Of a DNA stretch of 64,000 nt, positions 40,161 through 49,296 are shown piece by piece. Each line of letters opens with the position of its first letter. Position 1 is the stretch's first letter. Below the pieces are notes generated by a model. That model did not search any database, was not told the origin of the DNA, and worked only from the letters and a program-made list of their open reading frames with translations. This DNA is from Mortierella sp. BCC40632. Taxonomy: Eukaryota; Mortierellomycota; Mortierellomycetes; Mortierellales; Mortierellaceae. Where the stretch lies: NCBI GenBank assembly GCA_011634665.1, contig WAEK01000036.1, forward strand, positions 1-64,000, given 5' to 3'. The position numbers and the translations under genes were made by a program.

Positions 40161-40540
40161 ACTAGTTTTTACCTTTATATTAAGGTATTGTTATTAATAT
40201 AGTATACAGACCTGTATATTATTAAATTCTTTAATTTTGTTTTAATTAAGTTGAATATGTCGTAATTTTTTATTTTAATCAATAAGAATACTTAATTATT
40301 TTCATAATAAATTAAAGTGCTTATTTAGTTAAATATTAAACCCATTATATCCTATAAATGGGTGGCTAATAAATTGCCTTAAATTAATAACTAATATTGC
40401 AAATTATATCTTTACCCATGGATTTTATTATTATTGTTAATGACATTCATGAATTTTTATAATTTGACATATACTAGAGTCATCTAGTATACCTAATCAT
40501 TCATGATAACGGTTATATAAAAATTTATAATAAAACAGAA
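40161..40540. repeat. Inverted duplicate of the trnM flank, then spacer
   Basis: 40161 to about 40380 matches minus-strand 24750-24950. 40380-40540 is AT-rich, with no gene. Confidence 0.8.
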
Positions 40541-41425
40541 ATGAAATTTATACTTACTTATTATTTAAACTTACCTTCCTTGGAAATCTTAGAATTTTCA
40601 AGTTTATTATGTACTTTACCTGTAATAATTTATTCAAATGCGGAAACCTCTAAAGCAAGTATTCTATCAGAGCATAGAGGTAAAGCAGGAATATACAAAT
40701 GGACCTATTTAGAATCTTCGGGATTAAGCCTGGCGGCAGAATCTGAAAAAATATATATTGGTTCTTCCGTGGATCTATCTAGACGGTTGAAAGATTATTA
40801 TTCTCCTTTAAAATTAAAAAAAGCAAATAATTATATTTGCAATGCTTTAATACGTCACGGTCATTCTGCATTTTCTTTATCGATTATAGAATATATAGAT
40901 ATTTCTCAATTATCTAAGGATGAAGCAAGAAAATTAATTCTTGAAAGAGAACAACATTTTTTAGATAGTTTAGAGCCAAAATATAATATTCAAAAAATTG
41001 CAGGTAATTCTTTAGGGCAAACACGTTCAGAGAAAACTAAAGCTTTAATGAAAAAAATCAAATCTGGTACATTCCATTCTGAAGAAACTAAAGCAAAAAT
41101 TAGCGAAGCCCTTAAAAGAAGAAATCATCCTTTATTTGGTCAACCTTTTTCAGCTGAAACTAAAGCAAAAATGAGTGTAGCAAAAATAGGTCAAAATAAT
41201 CCAAATTTTGGTAAAGTTCATTCAGCTGAGTCTAGACAAAAAATGGGTCTTGCTCGAGGAATTCCAATTTTTGTATATTCATTAGATGGTACGCTTGAGA
41301 ATAGTTTTCCTTCTGCTACTTTAGCTGGAAATTTCTTTAATGTTCATAATAAAACAATATTAAGATATGTTAAAAGTGGTAAGATACTCAGAGAAAAATA
41401 TATTTTATCTTTAATAAAAAAATAA
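40541..41425 (+). CDS. GIY-YIG homing endonuclease, intact
   Basis: 294 codons. N-terminus MKFILTYYLNLPSLEILEFS (origin unknown), linker LPVIIYSNAETSKASIL, GKAGIYKWTYLE (GIY) and KIYIGSSVDLSRR (YIG), then SLSIIEYIDISQLSKDEAR, LILEREQHFLDSLEPKYNI, three NUMOD3 repeats ([31 protein letters not shown]) and NUMOD1 FPSATLAGNFFNVHNKTIL. The best complete reference for the family: it lacks the GC clusters seen in relatives at GGTAAAGC. Not within a recognised intron. Confidence 0.93.
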   Translation: MKFILTYYLNLPSLEILEFSSLLCTLPVIIYSNAETSKASILSEHRGKAGIYKWTYLESSGLSLAAESEKIYIGSSVDLSRRLKDYYSPLKLKKANNYICNALIRHGHSAFSLSIIEYIDISQLSKDEARKLILEREQHFLDSLEPKYNIQKIAGNSLGQTRSEKTKALMKKIKSGTFHSEETKAKISEALKRRNHPLFGQPFSAETKAKMSVAKIGQNNPNFGKVHSAESRQKMGLARGIPIFVYSLDGTLENSFPSATLAGNFFNVHNKTILRYVKSGKILREKYILSLIKK

Positions 41426-41584
41426 AATTTCAAGTTTATTAAATAGGAACGAACAGGTATTTAATAATGGTAGGGGGTAATATACCATTACAAACATTTT
41501 GAATTTGTTAAATTGTTAAATAATAATAATTTAACACCCCCCTTAGACCTATAAATTTAATAATATATATAAATAATATATAAA
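41426..41584 (+). terminator. Spacer with tail element
   Basis: TTTAACACCCCCCTTAG at 41529-41545 follows the intact GIY-YIG gene in the same sense. Confidence 0.5.
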
Positions 41585-41655
41585 GGTTCTATGGTCAAAC
41601 GGTAAGACACTGTTCCTTCACAACAGGGTTATCGGTTCAATTCCGATTAGAATCA
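41585..41655 (+). tRNA. trnE: tRNA-Glu (UUC)
   Basis: Acceptor GGTTCTA/TAGAATC, anticodon stem CTGTT/AACAG with loop CCTTCAC, T arm ATCGG/CCGAT with TTCAATT. Confidence 0.93.
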
Positions 41656-41660
41656 AATAA

Positions 41661-41719
41661 ATGGTCAAGACGCTATTCTTTCACAATAGAGTTACACGGT
41701 TCAATTCCGGTTAGAGTCA
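41661..41719 (+). pseudogene. trnE copy 2, 5'-truncated
   Basis: Lacks the 5' acceptor strand; keeps ATGGTCAAGAC, anticodon arm CTATT/AATAG with loop CTTTCAC, and T arm ..CGGTTCAATTCCGG. Anticodon TTC kept. Confidence 0.85.
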
Positions 41720-41720
41720 A

Positions 41721-41776
41721 AATGTTAACAACTCCTTCACAGTTGAATTACCGGTTCGATTCCGGTTGAAGTCAAT
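41721..41776 (+). pseudogene. trnE copy 3, further truncated
   Basis: Lacks the acceptor 5' strand and most of the D arm; keeps anticodon arm CAACT/AGTTG with loop CCTTCAC and T arm CCGGTTCGATTCCGG. Confidence 0.82.
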
Positions 41777-41804
41777 AAAATATTTAACTACTTTAAATTT
41801 TTTC

Positions 41805-41840
41805 GGTGGGAGAAGACTCGAACCAATTTAACAATCTAAA
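41805..41840 (-). repeat. tRNA 3'-half-like dispersed repeat
   Basis: Minus strand TTGTTAAATTGGTTCGAGTC then TTCTCCCACC. Other copies lie at 25117-25140 (-), 37981-38010 (+), 43284-43312 (+), 55221-55246 (+) and 55850-55885 (-). Confidence 0.7.
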
Positions 41841-41859
41841 CAATTCTTTCTAGAAGTTT

Positions 41860-42420
41860 TATTACCATCCTTTTATATTCTTAATTTAACGGGATCTCTT
41901 CAAGGGTATAAACATTCAGAAGAATCAAAAGCGAAAACGTGTTTATCGAAATCTGATGAATACAAATCAAATATTTATTTAGCCATAACAGATGAGAATC
42001 ATCCAAATTTTAGTAAATCTTTTTCTGCTGAAACTCGTTCTTTAATTAGTCTTGCGATCTTACATAAAGATCTAAAGAACATAAAGCAAAAATGAATATT
42101 GCTAAAGGTATTTCGGGGGGGAGGAAAGGATTTTTGTATACTCCAGTAATGAGCTTACATTAATTAATAGTTTTTCTGAGGCCGGGGCCCGGCCTCCGGC
42201 GTTTGTTTTTAATATAAATTTTTAAACTCTGCATCTAGGGTGGGCCCCCGGGACTGCAAATATACAGATGTAGCCCCGGGCACTTAAAAAAAAGCGAGTG
42301 AATTTGAAATTGTTCGGATCATACTATTAAAAGATATTCGGCCTCCGGCATAAGTGGTAAATTATTTAAAAACAATGGATTTTATCTACAACTCTAAGAG
42401 GTAACTCTGCTTCTTTTTAA
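41860..42420 (+). pseudogene. GIY-YIG fragment with a 110-base GC-bounded insert
   Basis: SLQGYKHSEESKAKTCLSKS, DENHPNFSKSFSAETRSLI and KAKMNIAKGI are NUMOD3; NSFSEA starts NUMOD1, which is cut at 42181 by an insert bounded by GCCGGGGCC and CCCCGGGC. NUMOD1-like residues resume after about 42293. The N-terminal catalytic part is missing. The same insert stands at the same codon in the minus-strand gene near 45880-45986. Confidence 0.75.
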
Positions 42421-43084
42421 TGAGATTAAAATTTTTGTCAATTTACAACCAAAACAAACTTCCCGTTGGGCCCCACCAGCTCCAAATATCTATATAAATT
42501 ATATATTTATATTTTAGAAGTCTGGTTTTGCCTCGGATTTATATTTTACTATAATAATAATGAATTATATATATTATTATTCATATATAATATAGTATTA
42601 TTGCTTGGTCTTCATATTATAAAAGGTTGAATTTTTCTTTATGTGTTAACTTCTTTGTAGGAAAATATGCTATTTAATTTAGTTTCTAAATAAAATTGAA
42701 CCCCGGTTAATTGGTTTTATCTTTGATTTTCCTGCTGGATCCTGTTAGGTTTTCTCGGGCCATCGTCTAATTGTAGGGTCTTTTATAAAATATGAATTAC
42801 CAACCATTTTGCAAAATTCAAAGTTAAGTTTAATATAATAACAGTATGGATATGTGATCTTGAAATCCTCGGAGGGGCCGATTATCTTTAAAACTTAAAA
42901 GTTCAAATCTGTTTTTAATTATTGAAAAGTTTATTAATAACTATATAATAATAGTAATTATTCGTTTTAGAATAAAACGAATAATTAATGCTAATTAAAT
43001 AAAAAGTTTTTTTTTTTTTTCTTAATGGGGGGGGCTTAAAAAATTAGATTTGGAATTAGTTTCCTAAATTAAATTATACAAAGT
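42421..43084. other. Spacer
   Basis: AT-rich; a tail element AACTTCCCGTTGGGCCCC at 42458-42476 (plus sense) follows the GIY-YIG fragment. Nothing else recognised. Confidence 0.45.
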
Positions 43085-43156
43085 GGTTAGTTAGCATAAT
43101 GGTAATGTATTGGTTTGCAAAACTTAAAGATGTATGTTCAAGTCATACACTAACCT
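43085..43156 (+). tRNA. trnC: tRNA-Cys (GCA)
   Basis: Acceptor GGTTAGT/ACTAACC is perfect; D arm TAGCATAATGGTAATG; anticodon loop TTGCAAA with an imperfect stem (TTGGT/ACTTA); T arm GTATG/CATAC with TTCAAGT. Confidence 0.87.
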
Positions 43157-43224
43157 AGATTAAATAAGAAATTAATAAGATCGATTCCTCTTAATTAGTC
43201 TTTTTTATTTTTTACTAAATTTTG

Positions 43225-43312
43225 GTAAACCTGCTGTCTTTCTATCCCCCTCTGCATGCTTGCGGAGGGGTAATGGGAAGATTATTAAATTGGTTCGATT
43301 CCCCTCCCTCCC
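43225..43312 (+). repeat. GC double hairpin plus tRNA 3'-half-like repeat
   Basis: ACCTGCTGTCTTTCTATCC and CTCTGCATGCTTGCGGAG match minus-strand 21285-21347; directly after comes TTAAATTGGTTCGATTCCCC, the tRNA-like dispersed repeat. Confidence 0.8.
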
Positions 43313-43491
43313 AAAATTACCATATTTATTTTACCTAGATTTAACTTGTTGTTTGCTGTTAGAATGTCTAGTGTACAACTTCCCTAAGAACGCTAGTACA
43401 TTAACCCCGGCCTGCGGCGTTTATTTTATACAAGCGATTTTATTCTTTCTTATCTCTTTATCTGTTGAGTTATTGCTTACTACTTTATTAA

Positions 43492-43542
43492 AAGCTCCCC
43501 AGGGGGGGCACCCGGCGGGTGAGCGCCCGGAGGGAGCTGGTG
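43492..43542 (+). repeat. GC hairpin cluster, family B
   Basis: AAAGCTCCCC..GGGCACCCGGCGGGTGAGC..GGGAGCTGG; inverted relative to the copy at 47154. Confidence 0.8.
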
Positions 43543-43758
43543 ATATATTATATCTTATTTTGTACCTGTGATGATATATCATAATGCTGAAACTGATAAA
43601 TCAAAAAATTTATCTAATAATAAAGGTAGATCAATTATTTATATGTGGACTAATAAGAAAACAGGTAAAATTTACATCGGTTCTGCTTTTGATACATCTA
43701 AACGGTTAAAGGATTACTATTCAACTTATTATTTAAACCGAGCGAATAGCTATATTTG

Positions 43759-43809
43759 TAAAGCTCCCAAGGGCGCTCACCCGCCGGGTGCCCCCGATGG
43801 GGAGCTTTA
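43759..43809 (+). repeat. GC hairpin cluster, family B
   Basis: TAAAGCTCCC..GGGCGCTCACCCGCCGGGTG..GGGGAGCTTTA inside GIY-YIG codons for ICKA/LYITH; AGCT is repeated on both sides. Confidence 0.85.
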
Positions 43810-44385
43810 ATATATCACACTCATTCAGCCTTTTCTTTGTCTATCCTTGAGTATATAGATATATCAAATTTATCTAAAGAAAAAACATAAATTAATACTT
43901 GAACGAGAGCAATTTTATCTCGATTTGATTTTTTCAGTAGATGAGCCAAATACTTATAATATACTTAAGGAAGCTGGATCTCGATTAGGCTCTAAGCATT
44001 CACCAGAAACAATAGCTAAAATGTCGAGAAAATAACTTTTTTTTGGTAAAACTCATTCTGCTGAGACATTAGCTAAAATGAGTGAAATACAGAGAAGCAT
44101 TAACAGAACAGGGGAGAATAATCCAATGTATGGTAAAACTCTTTCTACTAAGCTTTAATGAGTAAAGCTAAAATTGGTGAAAATAATCCAGCTAGTAAAA
44201 GTGTATATCTTTATTCAATTGATCCAGAAACAAAAGATTTAATACTATTTAAATCTTTTAATACTTGTACTGATGCTGCTAAATATTTTAATTGTAGTAT
44301 TTCAACTATATCTAGGCATTTAGCTAAAAATAAAATTTATAAAGATAAATGGATTCTCTCAGTATCCATAATTTCTAAGGAATAA

Positions 44386-45770
44386 TAGTAAGGGTTATAT
44401 ACTATTATCAATAATTTTTTGTTAGCAATTAGAATAATTAATTATAAATTACTAACACCCCCCCCCTGTTGTTCAAATGAAAAAGTTTAGTCGGGAATAG
44501 AGAGGGGTGTTCTTAGATTATTATAAGCCAGATTCAGTTATATAATTAAATATAATATATTTATTATAAAGTGATTCAATAAACTTTTTAGAATTATAAT
44601 TAAATCTACTTAATAAAGTCCTATAAAGACTTAATTCGAATTAATAATATTAAGTTATATCCATTTACTCAGAAAATCTATCTTACTCTTAAAGAGCTAA
44701 ACTATAATAGGTCTTATATTAACATTCTTATACTATTAAGGTTTTATCCTTTTACTTGCTAACATAATTTTCATTTACCATAAAGGTTTAAATTAAGCTA
44801 ATAGTAAAATCCATTAAAAATTTCCAGTAGAAAAGATTAATAACATAAAATTTATTCGATATTATAAAGAATAAATTAGGGCCCAACGGGCTTTTATTAA
44901 TAATTTTTAAAGAATCAGGGAATTTTATCTTAAAGTAAATAGTAAAAGATTTGATTTCTTTAAAAGTACCTCAATTTTTTAATTATTAATTTAAATATTA
45001 TATTATCCCGGATAAAAAAAATGTATTTAATATATTCATAGATTAAAAATTATGGATATATTTTAAAAATACACTACTTTTTTCTATATATCAATCTTAT
45101 ATATAAAGCAAACCTCTATACTTTATATTTTATCTTATAAAACAAAACTCGGGGGGGGTTTCTCTGAAACCTAAGTTTTCCAAAAAAGGAAAACCCAAAA
45201 CTAAAGTTCTGTAAGTTTAAAAAGACTTATTAACTAGATAGATAAAAAATCCGTCCGGTAAACTAAGAAAAATAAAACGTTTTAAAAATTTCAAACTTTT
45301 ATATAATTTTTCAGACTTAAGGAACAAAATTAGGGCTTTACTAAATAAATTAATAGGTAGAAATATATATTTTATCTTGGTCTCGAAAATTTAGTATTTT
45401 AATTATTATCAATATATTATTAATATTATGTATATATTTAATTAAATAAGGATAATTTTATATAGTGTTTAATTAGCTTCCCAAAGGAAGCTAGTTTTCT
45501 TAGTTTTAGTATTCTGGACTTTCCTTTAATTTATCCTAAGACAAAAAACTGGGGGGTCACTCAATTTTTTTAAAAAAAAAACTTGAAAATTATACGAAGT
45601 GAATAAAAAAATTTTGATGAAAATTTATCATCTATTTACCAACAAATTTTTTAATATTACATTATATTTAAAAAAGGCTAAAGGGGGGCCCTGTGGGGTG
45701 TTTAGAAATAAATATAAATATTTTAAAACTAAATTATAATTGATAATAGTATATTAAACCCCTACTATTA
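44386..45770. other. Long noncoding stretch
   Basis: No gene recognised over 1.4 kb. Tail elements: AACACCCCCCCC at 44452 (plus sense, after the GIY-YIG gene), AGGGCCCAACGGG near 44880 and GGGGGGCCCTGTGGGGTGTTT at 45683-45703 (both minus sense). The rest is AT-rich. Confidence 0.45.
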
Positions 45771-45779
45771 TTTATCCTT

Positions 45780-46600
45780 AGAAATTAAGGATGTAGATAT
45801 TATCCACTCGTTTTTAAACAATTTCCCGCTTTTGTATATTTTTAAATTGTATGATAAGATACATTTAAGTATTCGCTTTTTAAAAGTGCCCGGGGCTACA
45901 TCTGTATATTTGCAGTCCCGGGGGCCCACCCTAGATGCAGAGTTTAAAATTTATATTTAAAACAAACGCCGGAATGGGCCCCGGCCTCAGAAAAACTATT
46001 AATTAATGTTAACCCATCTTTACATAAAAATTGAAGTACCATTACTAACACTAATTTTATTCTAACTTTCAATAGAGTTAGTTTTACCAAACATTGGATG
46101 ATTTTCACGAGATAAAGCAAGACTCATTTTAGCCTTGACTAAGTTTCTTCACTATGAGTTTTACCAAACATTGGATAATTTTCGCCTAATTTTGCTTAAC
46201 TCATTTTCATCTTTGTTTCAGGTGAAAATTTTTGAAATTTTTTTTTTTGCTATTGATTCTACTGTATGAAAATACCCTAATGAAGAACCCGCTATTGGAT
46301 TTATATTAAATAAAAAAAATTAATGAGGTTTAAGCTCATCGATATTAAATTGCCCTCGAAATATCAACTCTTTTGTCTTACAGTATTCAAAGATTATTAA
46401 ATTAATATCTGACCCGCATCGCGGGGCCCCTACATCAGGGGTGGGCCCCGGGAGTAAATTATATTTATTTATTGCTCTTTGGGTAAAAGCATTTGATTGA
46501 AATCCGTTAATATGTTTATAAAAGCGAATATCTAATGTTTTGAAGAACCTCGATGGCTCCCTCGGGTGGGTCCCCCCCTCTCTAGTCTGCACGGAAGAAC
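45780..46600 (-). pseudogene. GIY-YIG endonuclease, broken by two GC inserts
   Basis: RFYKHINGFQSNAFTQRAIN then KYNL, a GC insert (46408-46455), INLIIFEYCKTKELIFRGQF, DELKPH, NPIAGSSLGYFHTVESIAKK, NUMOD3 traces, NSFSEA, the 110-base insert (45880-45986), then YTKAGNCL-type NUMOD1 end. It is related to the nad5 intron 1 enzyme ([20 protein letters not shown]). Catalytic start lost. Confidence 0.75.
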
Positions 46601-46652
46601 CTTAAAAAAGTAAATTTCCGATATAACTCGGATAAGATATTAGAAATATAGT

Positions 46653-46725
46653 TAGTAATCTTCTATCGAAAAAGGATTATTGCTTTTTTTTTTAGAGCAC
46701 TGGTTTACATTAACCTATTACTGAA
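46653..46725 (-). tRNA. Degenerate tRNA-like copy
   Basis: AGTAAT/ATTACT outer pairing, D arm AGGTTAATGTAAACC and T arm CTTTTTCGATAGAAG resemble the tRNA at 3186-3252. The anticodon loop is replaced by an A-run of ten. Probably nonfunctional. Confidence 0.5.
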
Positions 46726-46739
46726 GTATTATAAATTAT

Positions 46740-47010
46740 AATAAGCTAAACGAGCTACCATAATGCTAGTATAATAAGATAAATAGGGGGCTTTATCGTA
46801 CTTTTCAGAAAGGGAATTAAATATTTTTTGAAAGAAAGAATCAAACCTCTCTTTCAAAAAAAAAAAAATAACCAAGCAATTAATATCTATTAATTTTTAC
46901 ATATCAATACTATTATTATAAATTATTTAAAAATAACTTCTTGCTTTTGGAAATTTTAGCAAAAGAGCTTGGAATCAAACCTTTCACTTTCAAAAATAAA
47001 CTATAAATAT
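46740..47010. other. Spacer with tRNA-like scraps
   Basis: Two short pieces with AATCAAACCT.TC (near 46838 and 46975, minus sense T-arm-like). No full cloverleaf. Confidence 0.35.
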
Positions 47011-47289
47011 TTATTTATTAAATATCAATATTGTTATAATAAATAATTTTTTAATTCTTAGAAGTAAATAATAACCATTCCTTTTTAAACAATTTCCTGC
47101 TTTTGTATATTTTAAATCTTTCGTATGATATAAAACATTTAAGAATTGACCAGCTCCCTCCGGGCGCTCCGCCCGGGGGGTGCCCCCCCCCCTGGGGAGC
47201 TTTACTAACAGAAGGAAAATTATAAATGTTAGCCCATCATTATTCAGTCGATATTCAAATATTGGAGTACTTTTACTGATACTAATCAT
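47011..47289 (-). pseudogene. GIY-YIG C-terminal fragment with a GC cluster
   Basis: STPIFEYRLNNDGLTFI, then the GC-cluster-coded stretch, then QFLNVLYHTKDLKYTKAGNC: a NUMOD1 domain interrupted by a family B cluster at 47154-47203. Confidence 0.7.
47154..47203 (-). repeat. GC hairpin cluster, family B
   Basis: Nearly identical to 5266-5312, flanked by AGCT on both sides. Confidence 0.88.
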
Positions 47290-47496
47290 TATTTTTAGTT
47301 GAAAAATCCTTTATTTTAATAATCCTAATAAAATAGAATATACATAATTAATGATTATTATATAAATATAGATTTTAGATAAATCATTAGAATATAAATT
47401 ATCGGATGTTTGATTCGAACAACAATTAAGTTTTAGATTAATATTTGTTTTTATTAAAAATTAATAATAATTTTATCTTTGAAGAAATAATTTATT

Positions 47497-47567
47497 TAGG
47501 AAATGAAAGAATTGAACTTTCACCTTCTTATTGTAAGTAAATTGCTCTACCGTTAAGCTAATTTCCT
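47497..47567 (-). tRNA. trnV: tRNA-Val (UAC)
   Basis: Acceptor AGGAAAT/ATTTCCT perfect, D arm TAGCTTAACGGTAGAGC, anticodon loop CTTACAA with a four-pair stem (TTTA/TAAG), T arm TGAAAG/CTTTCA with TTCAATT. Anticodon read as TAC. Confidence 0.8.
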
Positions 47568-47779
47568 ATTTAATTTAAAAAATTCTTTTTTTGATAAAAG
47601 GCGAAATTATCATGTTCATGTTTATGTTAATAATTAGGGGGCCCAACGGGGTTGCCTCTAATTATTATTGATAAAATAAAAAGTAAAAGAATAGGGTTAT
47701 ACTTATGAAAAAAAAATTAGTGACTTGACTTTATGACCATTAACTTTAGAATTAAAAATCCCGTTGACCCCTCCAAATG

Positions 47780-47845
47780 AAGGTGCTACAAGAGAAATAG
47801 CAAAACTTATTATAAATTCATTATTTGGATGGGTAAATTAAATTT
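47780..47845 (+). pseudogene. Fragment of a family B DNA polymerase (plasmid type)
   Basis: The plus strand reads PNEGATREIAKLIINSLFGW then VN and a stop. The K-L-I-I-N-S-L-F-G pattern is motif B of protein-primed family B DNA polymerases (K-x3-N-S-x-Y/F-G) carried by fungal mitochondrial linear plasmids. Residues before it are shifted by one base near 47794. Only this motif is visible; no terminal protein or RNA polymerase was found near it. Confidence 0.6.
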
Positions 47846-47849
47846 TTCA

Positions 47850-48155
47850 TGGTTATCCTTTTACTTATATTTATGTTCCCGGTCCCCTCTGGGGCTTGCT
47901 AATATTTATTTTCCTTAAATTAACCTTATTTCTGAGACCGACCCCCTGAAAGCATGCAGGGATGGGCACTATTCTTAATTGGGGGATTTAATTATTTACT
48001 ATAAAATGGAATTACACCATTATCTGGTAATTAAGACTTACCATATTTAATAACACTTTATCAACTATTAATGTGGAGGGCCAACGGGGTGTTGAGGGAT
48101 TTTGATTATACAAACTAGCTCTAGTCTTTCACAACTATATTACCCGGGAATTAAT
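47850..48155. other. Spacer
   Basis: No gene. Tail element GGGCCAACGGGGTGTTG at 48077-48093 (minus sense). A second one lies before this stretch at 47637-47656. GC pieces near 47875-47960 include AGCATGCAGGG. Confidence 0.45.
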
Positions 48156-48159
48156 AATT

Positions 48160-48720
48160 AAAATTAATTCTTAAGCAAATTAGAAAATAATATCCATTTA
48201 TTTTATATGGTTTATTAGTATCTACATATCTTCCTTTAGTTGTGCTATGGCAATTAATATATTTAACAGCATCTGTATGAGTGTCAAATTCTTTAAAATT
48301 AAAGGATTTTTAGTTGAATATAAAATCCCGTAGGCCCCTTTTTAATTTAGGGGTTTTACTTCCAGTTAAAGCTAGAGAAATTTTTTAATGTTGTTTATAT
48401 TTTTTTATTAATAATATTCAATTTTGCTCTAACCTAATCATTAAAAATTTATCATAAAAGGATTTTTATTCTCGGTTTAACCATATATAGGGTAATTTTA
48501 CCTGATTTAGCAAGACTCATTTTTTATTAATGTTTCCTTTAAATGTTTAAAACCTCGTTAGGCCCCTGAGGGGCTGAGAAATTCCCATCAATATTAAATA
48601 GATTATAATCTGGTAAAAATTAATTTATATTAGCTCCCGTCGGGGGCGCGGGGGGGCGAACGCCCTTGGGAGCTCTTTAAATATAATTTTTTTGCTTTTT
48701 TAGTATTATCTAATTAATAA
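48160..48720 (-). pseudogene. GIY-YIG remnant
   Basis: NUMOD1-like (FKEFDTHTDAVKYINC), NUMOD3 traces (SLAKSGK), and near 48700 LEYIDI-like residues, all in broken frames. Family B GC cluster at 48633-48674. Confidence 0.55.
48633..48674 (-). repeat. GC hairpin cluster, family B
   Basis: TTAGCTCCCGTCGGGGGCGC..GGGCGAACGCCC..GGGAGCTCTT. Confidence 0.8.
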
Positions 48721-48988
48721 TATCGATATACTCTAAATTATTAAATTAAAGTAAGAATGACTTTCTTAAAAGTAAAACATTACATATTAAAATTATATTA
48801 TTAAATTAAATATTCATATTTAAAACTAGGAAAGGGGGGGTTTATAAAATATATAACTTTTTATGCGGCCGAATATTATTAATAAAAGATAGTTTATAAC
48901 TACTTTTTAGGCTACCCCCGGCCGGGGCACAGGCTATTTTTTTTTTTTTTTTCAAGTTCTTTTCATTTTTTTCAAGGTTTTTTTTTTT

Positions 48989-49064
48989 TAAGTCATTAAG
49001 AAGAATTGAACTTCTATCTAAAAAGTATGAATTTTTTGTTTTAACCGTTAAACTATAATAACTT
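48989..49064 (-). tRNA. trnM: tRNA-Met (CAU), second gene
   Basis: Acceptor AAGTTAT/ATGACTT, D arm TATAGTTTAACGGTTAAAAC, anticodon stem AAAAA/TTTTT with loop TTCATAC, T arm AGAAG/CTTCT with TTCAATT. CAU can also be a modified Ile tRNA; the sequence alone does not decide. Confidence 0.87.
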
Positions 49065-49079
49065 ACTTTAATTGTAGTT

Positions 49080-49296
49080 TAAATAAATTATTTCTTTTTC
49101 AAAAACTAAATTTATTCTAGCCCTCCGGGTCTAGATTTAAAAATTTTGGGGCCCAACGGGATTTTAAAATTAAAAACGCCCCCATTATAAGATTTATAAA
49201 AAGGCTAAAAAAAAAAAAAGAAGCCTATCGAGAGTTTATAATCCTTAGCTTTTGATTTATGTCATTTAAAACATCATTTAATTAATGAAGTATATC
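49080..49296. terminator. Spacer with tail element
   Basis: GGGGCCCAACGGGATTTT at 49148-49165 (minus sense), downstream of the HEG at 49297-50482. Confidence 0.5.

Larger units (their letters stand above)
43310..44385 (+). pseudogene. GIY-YIG endonuclease, broken
   Basis: A hydrophobic open stretch (LPYLFYLDLTCCLLLECLV.., 43313-43490) of unknown origin runs into a family B GC cluster (43492-43542). The nuclease starts at 43568: [32 protein letters not shown], then a second family B cluster (43759-43809), [45 protein letters not shown]3 pieces, and an open end with NUMOD1 (FNTCTDAAKYFNCSISTIS). The GIY tyrosine context IIYMW deviates from the usual AGIYMW. Several frame shifts. Confidence 0.8.
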
